Below, piece by piece: positions 23,181-33,999 of a stretch of DNA of 64,000 nt. The position numbers and the translations under genes are program-made. Origin of the DNA: Rhizoclosmatium globosum. Its lineage: Eukaryota > Chytridiomycota > Chytridiomycetes > Chytridiales > Chytriomycetaceae. The stretch covers positions 496,001 through 560,000 of the forward strand of contig MCGO01000013.1 of assembly GCA_002104985.1 (NCBI GenBank), given 5' to 3'. Position 1 is the first letter of the stretch. Each line of letters opens with the position of its first letter. Under the pieces are notes generated by a model that saw only the letters and a program-made list of their open reading frames with translations, did not search any database and was not told where the DNA came from.

Positions 23181-24136
23181 ATGAGCGATAACTACCATGG
23201 CAATCGGAATGCATCATTGGAGGATCTCCAGGACCAGGATCGTGGTGGTCCTAGCAACGCACTAACTCTATCAACGGTTGCCGAATTACCTTCCCCTTCA
23301 TCACCGAGTCATTTTTTGTCAAACCATTCGAATATTACTCAACCTGGTCTGGACCAAGTCTTCGGAGATACCGTTGTTGACCCACGAGAAGCAATCGATG
23401 AAGCTTGGTCTTTCTCGAACCCTACACTAACACTCAACCAAGAATACTCAGAGAATACACCAGAATCTGCGACGAATCTGTTGGCTTCATGGCAAGAAAG
23501 CCAGGTGTCCCTGCTTCCTGATTTTGCCTCGACGACCACATCTTTTTTGGAATTGCTAGAGGGTGATTATGAAGGAAGCCTTCTGAACGATGAAATCGTG
23601 ATCCAGTTGAGTATTCTCTCCCCAATTCATCTCCTGCGACTATTAAAATCGTTTATTAAAGCTCACCAACCACTCCTACCGCAATCAACATATTCCAAAC
23701 CCCTCCCCCCTCCTCCTCTTCATTAACCTCCTCAGCCTCAACCGCCATAAATCCCCAAACAACACCACCCCCAACAACCTCCCTCCAAAAACCCCTCTCA
23801 AAAAGACACCCCTGCCCCTACCCAACCTGCCCCAAACACCTCGCCACATCCGGAAGCCTCAAAGAACACTTCCGCACACACACAAACGACCGTCCCTTCC
23901 ACTGCCACATCTGCTCGAAATCATACACGACCAAAAACAGGCTGACAGTGCATGTGAGGGATCATACGGAGGAACGGCCGTATGCGTGTGATGTGCGTGG
24001 GTGTGGGTATGCGAGTAAACAGAAGTGTGGGCTTACGAGTCATGTGAGGAGGCATTGGAGTCGGGAGGAGAAGAGGGCGTTTAAGATGAGGAAAAAGAGG
24101 GGTGGTGGTGGTGGTCGGGAGGATGGTGGGGAATAG
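23181..24136 (+). CDS. C2H2 zinc-finger protein, array gene 8, reduced finger set
   Basis: Exons 23181-23605 and 23662-24136 give 299 residues; the 56-nt intron has GTTGAG...TTAAAG ends, a weak donor, but frame and finger content support it. The N-terminus is acidic/Ser-rich with a hydrophobic-acidic stretch FLELLEGDYEG. Fingers: CPYPTCPKHLATSGSLKEH, CHICSKSYTTKNRLTVH and [19 protein letters not shown]. The C-terminal CxxC..QH finger present in every other member is missing; the protein ends in a Lys/Arg and poly-Gly tail. The coding strand at about 23680-23930 is strikingly C-rich and G-poor compared with neighbours. Confidence 0.75.
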
Positions 24137-24498
24137 GTGAAATCGCGTCAAACGCAGCTTAATTATTTCTTTTTTTCAGTGCCCTTTGCTGCAATTATTT
24201 ACTCTCTCTTTAGCTGTCAAATAATAGAACTCCGATATAGAACATGTTTTTATTGACGTATTGAACCTCTTTGAACACAGTTGCACTTACAAACATTCGA
24301 GGTTCACGGAAAACCCGACAAGGTTCATTTGACAGGAGATGAGCAAGAAAAAGTGTTTCCCGCAGTTTGCAATGCTTTGCTTTTCGATTTGCTTTGAACA
24401 TCATTTTTGGGTCCTGACCATTTTCTCAGCCACTCAGCTACAAACCACCCGCAAAAGTCCACCCTTGCCTTGCCAAAAGACACCCACCTTCCACAAGA
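24137..24498. other. Intergenic region between array genes 8 and 9
   Basis: About 360 bases with no gene recognised. It is A/T-rich near 24150-24260 and includes a TATAGAACATG stretch near 24236. Confidence 0.45.
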
Positions 24499-25651
24499 AT
24501 GATATCTTCTACGGCCGAACATCAACACACGTTGCCAGGCTTAACTCGGCTTCCAAGTCTTCCTCGTTTTGTTGAAGATGTCACGTTTCCGATGATTGGA
24601 TTTGAAGACCAATCAGCGAATCCCGGTGTCAGACTTCCACGGCTCAGTTCTCTTCCACTCTTTTCGTGTTTGAACAGTCGCCGAGAAGACGTGGAATCGT
24701 GTCCAGTGCCGCCTTTGGTGAATCAGAATCGACCGAGTTCGAGGTGGCAAACTTATCCCACTTCTTCCACAACTGAACAACTGCTTCCAAGTCAACGTGT
24801 TCTCCTCTCGCCGGAATCATGCACTGTATCGCCGAATAAGCAGGGCGGCGGACAACATGACCGTCTTGCCGCGTTGATTAATCTCTTGGAAGATGAAATC
24901 GATGGAACTGCTGCAGCTACTCAACAACCGTCTCCAGAAATACGGGAGGACCAGTCGTTTGATTGGAGAGTGATCCAGGAAGGTACAACAAACCCTGTAT
25001 CGGCGCCTCCGAAAGTTCAACCAACAAATGTGGATGCTGGGCCACGGCTTGGTGAGTTTGTAAAATTGATGTTCCCCCCCCTTAGAACATCTTCCTTGCT
25101 TGGCTATCCAAACGAAAGATACTAACAGATATCTCACCAACGAATTAGAATTCATTCCGTGTACAGTGGCACATCCCATGAATGGAAGTCAACGAAAGTT
25201 TCGGTGTACCTTTGAAAGCTGTACAAAGTCGTTCCCGACTGCTGCAGGTCTCAAGTCTCATACACTCTCGCATACGGGAGAGAAACCGTACATGTGTACG
25301 TTGTGTGATAAAGCGTATACCACGAATAATCGGTTGAAGGTGTGTGTTATTCTCGTGTTTCATTGTTTGGTGATTAGTAAAACTGATACGCGTTGGTATT
25401 AGGTACACATGCGGAGTCATACGAATGAGAAACCGTATCAGTGTGAATACCCGGGATGCACGTATAGAACGAAGCAAAAGTGTAGCTTGACACCACACAT
25501 GTTACGGCACCTGTCACCGAAAGAGAAGGAAGTCGCGGCGTTAGTGAACTCGAGGACGTTGCAGTGTCCTCTGTGTTTTCGATTTTACAAGAACACAGTG
25601 TCGCTGGATCAGCATTCATGGCGAGAGCATGGACGAGGGTTACAGCAATGA
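24499..25651 (+). CDS. C2H2 zinc-finger protein, array gene 9
   Basis: Exons 24499-25051, 25149-25339 and 25403-25651 give 330 residues. The N-terminal ~190 residues are Ser/Pro/Arg-rich and contain RLAALINLLEDEIDG, matching the LLEDE helix of gene 7. Fingers: CTFESCTKSFPTAAGLKSH, CTLCDKAYTTNNRLKVH (intron 2 lies inside the helix after RLK), CEYPGCTYRTKQKCSLTPH and CPLCFRFYKNTVSLDQH. The TGEKPY and TNEKPY linkers are canonical. AATAAA follows about 55 bases past the stop. It closes the array; the next gene is unrelated and begins 95 bases later. Confidence 0.87.
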
Positions 25652-25745
25652 TGAGATCCAAGTGTGGAATAATTTAAGAATGTAGTTTATTATATTAGTT
25701 GTCCAATAAAAGCGCATGTAAGTACTTAACACAAAAAGTCCGAAA

Positions 25746-27345
25746 ATGGAGCTCCCACCAACAACAACAACAACAACAACGTCATCGTCATCGACCAAGA
25801 GCCGGCGCTTCCAAAGCAGCGACGAAGTGCAGCAACTGATTGACAAACTGTGCCTTGAAAACGTGTCGACAGTTGTTGTTGACGGCGCGCGCAGTCTCGT
25901 GAACAAGTGCGCTTCGAGACAGATTGGCCTCAATTCGCGGGCAAGGGCGGCCCTGGCTTTGCAGGTTTCTCTGGGCTCGTGCGTTTCGTGACTAAACTGT
26001 TTGTTTGTTGTATTAAGTGTTTAACCCAAACAGACGGGGGCCTGGCGTGCAAGATGACCTGATTCGATTTGCCTCGGTTTCAAAGAAGGACTACCTCAGA
26101 GAAATGGTTCAGGTCAAGGCCCTTTGTGGAAACACTGAAGATGCCCTGAGTGTCACGTCGCTGTGTCTGCAGTATGGCTGCATCAACATTCAACGAGGTG
26201 TGTGTGTGTGTGTGTGTGTGTTGCTTTGACAGAACACCCTGACACTCAAAACAGATGCCCAGAATCTGCTCAGAGACTTTATTGCTGCTAATCCAGAGTC
26301 AAAGGCGAAACAGGAAACTGTGGCGGCTGTGTTCCTGGCCTGTGCTCAAGCTGCCGGAGAAGTGATTATCCCCAACCTCTTACTTCCATCAGTTTATTGA
26401 CCTACCAACTAAAACAGAAAACGAGGGAAACCAAACTGATTACAGACCACAACTTAAACTCAACCTACTTCCACAAAGTCTGGAATATCCTCATGAAACC
26501 TGGATTCCATCCAATCTTTGAACGGATCGCTCAAAACACTGTCAAAGGAACTCCTGGAAAGTCTACGCGTGCTCATCGGGCTACTGGTACCACACCAAAA
26601 GCTTCTTCTTCTTCAGCTACAACTCCCACGCGTGGCGCGACTCGTTCACGGGCCCAGTTGGATGTGATGGACAATGATGATGATGAAGATGATTTTGCGA
26701 ATGTGGCTCCGCCTCCTCCGCCTCGTTCTCGGACTCCTCAGCCTTCTGCTTCAATGTCGGCAAAAAGACCGTCGGCGCCTTCTACGCCTTCTACTCGTAC
26801 TGCAACTCAAAAGAAGACGGGTGATTTGGATGATATTTTGATCCATGGTGCAGTGGCTCCTGCTGCTGAGTCTGTTCAAGCTGATGATTTGATGGATTTA
26901 TCAAATCAGGATGATGGGTCGAAAACTCCTGTGGCTGCAAAACGTGTTGCTCGTGGTGGATTCCGGTCAAAGAATGCGACACCAATGAGTCCGAAATCGA
27001 AGCGGAAGCATGGTGCAGTTGCGGATGAAGATGAGGAAGATGATGATGATGCAAGGATGGAGGAAGTGGATGAGTGTCCAAGGATTCGGAATCCTTTGAT
27101 TGCGAATCAGTCTTTGGTGAGTGCTGGAATTGGTTGATGGAAATGAAGAATTTATGGATACCATATAGATCAATCGCCTCGAAGACGAAGGGCGGTCGAA
27201 ACGGTGTCAGAGGGTGGATAAGTGGCTTGCAGAGACTCGTATCTTGGTTGCTCAAAAGTTGAAGGAAAAGGCCGAACTGGCTCAACAAGCGGCAGAAGCT
27301 GCAGCAGCTACAGCAACAGCAGCAAATGAGGATGAGATGGAATAA
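25746..27345 (+). CDS. ORC6: Origin recognition complex subunit 6-like
   Basis: Five exons: 25746-25978, 26034-26197, 26255-26361, 26418-27116 and 27169-27345, totalling 459 residues. After a Thr/Ser-rich start, residues ~25-190 show the tandem TFIIB-like helical pattern of Orc6 (VDGARSLVNKC, LIRFASVSKKDYLREM, ALSVTSLCLQYGCIN, AVFLACAQAAGE, NSTYFHKVWNIL). A long acidic/Ser/Pro linker and nuclear-type basic patches follow. The C-terminus has a helix with VDKWLAETRILVAQKL, comparable to the conserved tryptophan helix by which Orc6 contacts Orc3. ORC6 marks replication origins and helps MCM loading. Exon phases all agree. A TFIIB-type protein of another kind is the main alternative. Confidence 0.62.
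26198..26221 (+). repeat. (GT)12 microsatellite starting at a splice donor
   Basis: An uninterrupted GT run begins at the donor G of intron 2 of the ORC6-like gene. The repeat therefore supplies the donor itself, and many adjacent GT positions could compete for splicing. Confidence 0.9.
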
Positions 27346-27427
27346 GTCTTCCGTGTATAAATTATTAATAAGATGACCACCACAATTTTCTATCGAGTGC
27401 CTTTTCAATGTAAATCCTTTGTTGGGA

Positions 27428-30271
27428 ATGGACGTTGGGGTGTCCACAACCAAAGACTTAATCGACGATTCAGAGGAGTCTCCGAATATCGGTAGTCTCG
27501 AAATAGGCTCGGAAACTTATCAAGATGTACGCGAATCTACTCCAAGCGACGATGAAGACGACGACGATGACTCTGCCTCTGATGAGATCCACCTCGTAAA
27601 TCGGGCGGAGACACCTCGCACTACAGCTAAAAAACGCGCTTCAAAGCTCAAGAAGAAGAAAGTTACTATTAATACCACGTGTTGCAAGTATGATATTGTC
27701 AGGAAGTGTAGCACAATGAAAGGCTTGCGCGTTGTGGATGATACTGAACCTTGGACGCTCTTTTGGATTGACACGGGGGTCTCTGTTCAACGTGTACTTG
27801 AAATGTGAGCTCATTTTGTGTTGCTTCGACGATGGCGCTGAAGACACATAAAAAAATGAAGGCAGCCATACCAGAAAATCAATCATTTCCCAGGAATGCA
27901 AGAAATCTGTCGCAAAAATAACCTTGCTCGAAACCTTGGACGTCTATCGCGCCTCTTACCTAAAGAATACAACTTCTTCCCAAAGACTTTTGTCCTCCCC
28001 TACGACTGGGAAGACCTCCGAGCCGCCATGAAAGCCAAAAAGAATCAAACTTACATTGCGAAACCGGACCACGGGTGTCAAGGCAAAGGAATCTTTTTGT
28101 TCCGTTCTTTGAAGGCGATCAATCCGCATAAAGAGTCGAAACTGATTGTGCAAATGTATTTGAATAAGCCGTGCTTGATTGATCAGTTCAAGTTTGATTT
28201 GAGAGTGTGAGTGCATTTTATCCCTCTTCTACTCTTGGAAAGACATTCAACTCATTTTGAAATTAACTCGGTTAGGTATGTACTGGTAACCTCCGTAAAC
28301 CCACTCCGTATATTCATCCACCGCGACGGGCTGGCCCGCTTCGCAACCGAGAAATACGTTGACCCGACACACGGCCACGAATCCAACCTCAACGACGTGT
28401 GCATGCACCTGACAAACTACGCCATCAACAAACACAGCTCGAATTTCGATTACACCGAGTCAGACGATAAAGGCAGTAAACGAACAATCGAGTCTGTGTT
28501 TAACAGGTTATTGAATCGGGGTAGTATAAAAGACCCGGAGGAGTTGTGGAAAAAGATTAATGATGCGATTGTTAAGACTTGTATTACGGTTCAGCCGCAA
28601 CTTGCTATGATATTGAAGGCGTGTTTTCCGGCGGAGAATCGGGCTGCATCTCCGTCTGTTGAGTCGATTCCTGCTGGTCGCAGGTTTAAAGAATACACGG
28701 GGTCACAGTGCTTTGAGTTGCTTGGGTTTGATATATTCTTGGACAAGAAGTTGAAGCCGTGGGTGTTGGAAGTGAATCATAGCCCGAGTTTTACTTGTGA
28801 CAGTCCATTGGATCTTGAGGTGAAGCAGAATGTGATTGGGGATACACTTGGGCTGTTGAATTTGAGTGCAATGACGAAGAAGAAGTTTGAGAAAGTTGAG
28901 AAGGAGAAGATTAAGTCGAGGCTTTTTGGAGGTGTTGTTGGAGGTGGATTGGGAGCTAAAAAGGGGGTGTTAGGATCAGGCGGAGATACGCATTCCAAGC
29001 AAAGTAGCAGTACTGCAAGTTTAAGTGCTGGAAAACCGCCAGTCTCTTCGACAACCTTGAAATCATCAACTTTCATGAATCCAATCACAAGCTCGAAACC
29101 CATCAATACGCAGCCAACGCCACCCGTAGCCCCAACAAGAACTCCAGAAGACCTGATTGAAGAATACTATTCAACTTACTCCCCCACATTCCTGGACTCC
29201 CTCACGAAATACGAAGACTCCCACATCGGTTCCTTCCGCCGCGTCTTCCCACCTCCAGACTCAAACACCCCTCAACTCGTAAAATACCTAAAATGTCTCG
29301 AAGCAGCCAAAAAACTAAGCCCAGACACAGCCGCTACAAAAGGCCGTCAAGAACTCCTCCGAAAGCAAGCCGAAGACAAAGAAAAAGAAATCCAGAAAAT
29401 GGAGAAATGGAAGGCGGCTGTGAATGAGAAGGGGGTTGTGAGAGATGGGTCTGGGGTTGTGAGGAAAGTCACGTCCAAGTTTATGACGTGGCGGTCTAAG
29501 CATCAGTTGGCGTTTGATGCGAGTGGGAGGGTTAAAAGGGGTGAAGAGACAAGGGATAGGTATCCAGAGGCTGAGGAGAATTTGGATGGTATGCCTGCTT
29601 TTGATGAACAAGTGCCTTTTGAGCTTCGAGGGAGTACTTTACTGCAGCAAAGTATATCGACGTTGGACACTTATTCTGGGATGTCTTCGAGAGCGAGTAG
29701 TACGGCGTTTGATAACCTCGGTCCAGAGAACGGTGTATTGTCTCATGAAAACGTTGACTTGGTGAATACTTGGCTGCAAGATGAACCGAAACCGAATCGA
29801 AGACCGCAACCAGGACTTCCGAAACATTTGTACAAGCATTTGCCGATGACGAGCCGAGAAGCTTCTGTGTATCGAAATGGGAGTGGGGAAACGTTGGCGT
29901 CAACTTCACATACGAATTCGGTGTTCAATCAGAGTATAACTACTGCTTCGGATGTGTTTCCTGTGAGGCCTTTACCTGCTCAAAGAGCGCGAAGTGCCAG
30001 TCGTCGTACCATAAATTTACTCGCATCAGTTGGTCAGTCGTCAATATCACTTCGAAATGAGTCTCCGCCAATTGAACAGCTGGCTAAAGCAATTGGGTTT
30101 CGACGACAGAGCATCAAAGGGCGAGAAATGCCAGGTGTGAAGCAACAAGCTCCAGCTAGAAATGGAATGGAATCACTTACGGGTATAGTTGGTCGCAAAT
30201 TCATATCCACAACAGATCAGTCAGGTATTCGAATGGACCTCCCGGGGTATACCAATCTTGCCAGAAAGTAA
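27428..30271 (+). CDS. Tubulin polyglutamylase, TTLL6/13-like
   Basis: Exons 27428-27804, 27862-28206 and 28276-30271 give 905 residues. An acidic N-terminus (~1-85) leads into the TTL domain: INTTCCKYDIVRK, DTEPWTLFWIDT, QPYQKINHFPGM (formed exactly across intron 1), CRKNNLARNL, KPDHGCQGKGIF for ATP binding, FKFDLRV/YVLVT (across intron 2), VCMHLTNYAINKHS and FDIFLDKKLKPWVLEVNHSPSF with the metal/ATP acidic residues. The ~480-residue C-terminal extension is Ser/Pro-rich with basic helices, as in TTLL enzymes that use positively charged regions for microtubule binding. It adds glutamate chains to tubulin, mainly axonemal, which fits a flagellated zoospore. Confidence 0.9.
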
Positions 30272-30310
30272 TAATCATAGACTGGTTTCTTGAAATAAAA
30301 GTATAATACA

Positions 30311-32013
30311 TCACACAAACAACATCTTTGCAACAAACTTTTTCCATCTTAACTCCCTCTCCATCATAAAAGACTGGATATATCGTTCGCCCAACTGCTT
30401 TTCGTCTGCATTCAACTTTCTCATATCCTTCTTCGTATCTTGCACGCTCAAACAATGCGGTGCACCCTGATATTCAATAAACCACTTCAACTCATCCCTC
30501 TCCGAATCAAACGCCAAATACTCAAACTGAACAACCCGCCTCGTTTTCGCTTCCTTCACTTCCCACATTCCTCCATTCCACCAAACCGGGTTCAAAAACT
30601 CGTCAACATGGAACAAGTTTCCACAAACTGTATCATCACTCGTTTTCACACCGAGGGCTCCAGCGTATGTGGGAGAAAACCTGTACGGCACGCGTAAGAG
30701 TTCCCACGAGATCCAAAACGTTTCTTTGTCGCCGTACATGTGTTTGTACGTTTCACTGCGGTATGTGAAGCTGTTGAACGCGCAGGCGAGGAGGAGGGAG
30801 TGGAGTGCTCCAATACGGGATTTGTCGATTATAACGACACCGGATTCTTGTTCATGGTATGAGAGACTGTTTGTGTATCTGAGGGTTGAGCCGTATCTTG
30901 TTGGTTGTGGGTTTATGAATTTGAACCAGGATGCGTAGTCGGGCATTGAGCGTTGGATGCTCCTGTCATGGTAGAATAACAGGCCGTATTCGTCAAATAT
31001 TTTTGAAGAGGATGTGATGTTTTCTGGAGGTTGGAAAAACCTGACGTCTGGGTTGTGGTGAGTCAGAAAATTCGTTGTTGAGATAGTTGAGGGTTACCTG
31101 CATCCATCAGAATCACCGTCCTAAAAGAAGATGCCAATATAGCGTAAGGTTTCGTGGACCAGCCTTCAGAAACATGAATTTCTTGCGGAAAGTGTTCCAA
31201 CAGATTCACAGGCTTCACATTTGGCATTTTCATCAATGCTTCAACCATATCTGCCGTCAAATCTCTTTCCCCACAGTAATGAACTTCAATAGGTAATTTC
31301 GATTTCAGAATTTTGTGAAGTGTATAGATTGAATGAATGGCATCTGGAAACTGTTTTCGACCCACACTCATTACAATCCCAGTTTCATCCGATTTTTCAA
31401 TATCTTCCTGAAAGCGAATGATTTTGTTGGTTGATTTGTATCTGTGGCTCAGCCAAGGATATAAATGACGCGTCAAGTCTTCGACAATCACAAGAAGTTG
31501 TCCTTTGAGTGGTTCCATCTCGTTTTTAGAAGATGACAACTCCGATAAAACCTCAGGTTTATCATATAGTACTGTACTAGCAATCCACAGACTCCGAGCC
31601 GCACGTTTGAGATCCATAAGAGTATGTTCAGATTCAAACGTCAATTTCAGTCCATATGAATGCACTCGACTCCACACGCGTCTCACGTTAAATTTCTTTG
31701 AGTGAGTAATAGATCCACCAAAGACAGTCGGATCATTATCAGGTTTTCCCAATTCGTCATTGAGAAAGTCCAATATTCGCGTTTGGTCTGAGTCGATTTG
31801 ATCCTCCAACGAAGTGGGTATTATGTATACAAGCTCTTCTTCTTGCGAGGCGTTTTTAGGTGCCCATGGTGGATTTGGGTCGAGGAGGAAGTCTGTTATT
31901 AAGTCATCCTGCTCCATGATCTTTTCACGCTGAAATATGGCCCATATCGTTAAGCACCCTATTAAGATGCATAGAAGTGGAAGCGCTCTGAGATATCGTC
32001 GAGTTAATTTCAT
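30311..32013 (-). CDS. Alpha-1,3-mannosyltransferase, MNN1/GT71 family
   Basis: Exons 32013-31098 and 31047-30311 give 550 residues. The N-terminus is a type II signal anchor: short basic tail MKLTRRYLR, then a hydrophobic helix ALPLLCILIGCLTIWAIF, then a lumenal stem. The catalytic region has ERDLTADMVEAL, GWSTKPYAILASSF and the nucleotide-sugar motif MDADVRFFQ, which is completed only by removing the 50-nt intron (GCAG/GTAACC). WWNGGMWEVKEAK and HCLSVQD lie further on. Family members extend mannan in the Golgi of fungi. The gene converges with TTLL, their stops being 39 bases apart. Confidence 0.85.
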
Positions 32014-32095
32014 GGCTCCAGTTCAGACTTTGACAGTTGTGTCTGACAGTTTATTGCCCATGACATTTTTCGTAAGTACGCGCCAGAACAACAAT

Positions 32096-32707
32096 CTACA
32101 GGCTCTTCATGAAGCCCAAATACTGTCCTAGGCAACCGATCGCAGTTACCTCTTCGTTACGAATAAGAGCTAATTCAAACATAGCCTTGACCCCAATCAA
32201 TTCCACCAAAGCAACCCAATCCACCAAGGGATCAAGCGTACAAATATCAACACCATTGATCGGTTTCAAGTAACAGGATGGGTGAGAATTGAATGCGAAA
32301 GCCGAGATGGAATCGCATGTTGAGGATTCATTGTAGAGAAGTGGAATCAAAGATTGCTGGAGGCACGAGCGTACACTGGAAAGCCACAACTGGCCCTTTT
32401 CTGAGAACTTGTGTTTGTTGGTAATGAAGGCATCGCATTTGGGTCTTCCAACTGTTGTACAGATCAACTAGTAAGTAGGTGAGAGCATCAAACAAGCCCA
32501 TGGATGACACGTACAATCCAATGCATATCCCGTAGATCCACAAGGGTGTGATGCTTCTAGACAGTTGGTATAGAATTCGCAGTTGGATGTGTCTGGTGTC
32601 TGGCAGTAGCTCAAGGCAGCAATCTCTGGGTTAAAAGCCACCACGTTCGTCACAAGTAAACTAAAGAGTGCGATCATGGCGGTAAGAAAGTTGTGGTATG
32701 AGGTCAT
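32096..32707 (-). CDS. Small secreted cysteine-containing protein
   Basis: Exons 32707-32515 and 32451-32096 give 182 residues. The start at 32707 is chosen because it opens directly with a signal peptide (MTSYHNFLTAMIALFSLLVT); a frame open further upstream would bury it. The mature part has about ten cysteines and recurring blocks: YALDFGRPKCDAF across the 63-nt intron, FSEKGQLWLSSVRSCLQQSL, SHPSCYL and DWVALVELIGVKAMFELA. It loosely recalls small secreted fungal and stanniocalcin-like proteins, but I cannot name the family. Likely extracellular. Confidence 0.65.
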
Positions 32708-32952
32708 TTCACTTTCGAAGTAGGTGAGTGGGTTATTGAGACAATTAAATAAGAAATTGATTCCGCTTGTTTCATTCTTGGCACTACTATCAAGAATAGC
32801 AATTTGTTTGATATGACACTCAGATAGATCCAGTTTGAACCCGCCCAAGGGGAAAAGAAGGTTCTCTGTTTCTTCTTCGATTCTTGTTGCATCCAAAACC
32901 CACCCTTACCTGACCCTTTCCTTCCCTTTTACCCACATCCACACCCAATCCA

Positions 32953-33777
32953 ATGACGGCCTCTTTACCACACTATCGATCGGTACTCCACGTGCTCCTC
33001 CTCGTCCTTGCCGCAGCTTCGTCAGTGTTTTCGCAAGCAAACAACGGCGGCAACGGCAACGCAGTCACAACAGTCGGCGCCGCGGCCACAGCGACCGGCG
33101 CCGGAACAACTGGAACAACGGCGACAAACGCTACGAAGCCGTGCGTTCCAAACGCAAACGTTCAACCAGGCGCAATCTTTCTTCTTTCGCCAAGTCCAAA
33201 TAACATTCAAACATCGGCTGGCGTCGTGGGTGGAACTGTGAACATTACCTGGTCTTATGATGTACGTACTTGTAGTTACTGCTGCCATACTAGCAGTGAT
33301 AGTAGGACCCGCATTTAGAACCAGTCAACTAAAAGAGACACATTACACACACAGAAAGGAACAGTCATTCCTTCAACAATCAACATTTATTATGCTAAAA
33401 TAGCTCAAACAAACGCTCTCGTTGCCGCTCCTGGTGTCACGCCAAAGACCTACTACAGCAACCAACCAATCGCCTCAAACCTTCCTGGCAGCACCACTTC
33501 ATACATCTGGACTGTATCTGGAATCGTGCCTGGTCTATACCAATTGAGAATCGTGGGAGACGGTCTCGATCCTCAGTATTACATGGAAACACACCCTGGT
33601 CAAACACAATGTTATAAACAGGGTCAAGCTTTCCCAGTCACGAGTTATCAACCTTTTGTGATTGCTGATAATTCTCAGTTGGCCTCTTATCCAGATAGTT
33701 GGGGACCCTTGAGTTTTGGAACTAGGACTGTGTCTGTCGGTGTTGCTCTGCTGGCTGGAGCTTTGTTGTTGATCTAA
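32953..33777 (+). CDS. Kre9/Knh1-like secreted or membrane-anchored surface protein (copy 1)
   Basis: Exons 32953-33261 and 33355-33777 give 243 residues. A signal peptide (VLHVLLLVLAAASSVFSQ) is followed by an Ala/Gly/Thr-rich stretch, then one domain: PGAIFLLSPSPNNIQTSAG, GGTVNITWSYD, TTSYIWTVSGIVPGLYQLR and GDGLDPQYYMETHP. The protein ends in a hydrophobic tail (VGVALLAGALLLI) without a basic end, as in GPI-anchored proteins. The sP-x-aG...I-x-W pattern is typical of the fungal Ser-Thr-rich GPI-anchored/Kre9-Knh1 domain linked to cell-wall glucan. It is the first of a tandem pair with the intron at the same place (YD/GTACGT). Confidence 0.72.
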
Positions 33778-33999
33778 ACAGTCATTGGCGAAGAGACTCT
33801 GTTGTTTCTACTGTTGACATTAATTGTTGTTTTTTGCATTGCCGCCTTATGTATTTGTGTATGGTCTCGTATTCCTTTGTGCCTTATCGTTTGTGAATCA
33901 ATCGTTAAATAAGAACTGGCTAATTGATTGATATCTCACGTCGAACTTCCATGTTGGATTCCAACCCTTTTGCTTTTGATTGAAGAACAACAAATCAAC

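Noticed and set aside
11081..25651. Zinc-finger array as a mobile element or tandem satellite repeat
   Set aside because: No terminal repeats, transposase or identical DNA blocks; similarity is at protein level with varied introns, so gene duplication explains it.
32708..32896. 63-residue N-terminal extension of the small secreted protein
   Set aside because: It would place the signal peptide internally; the frame upstream is probably open by chance in the divergent promoter.
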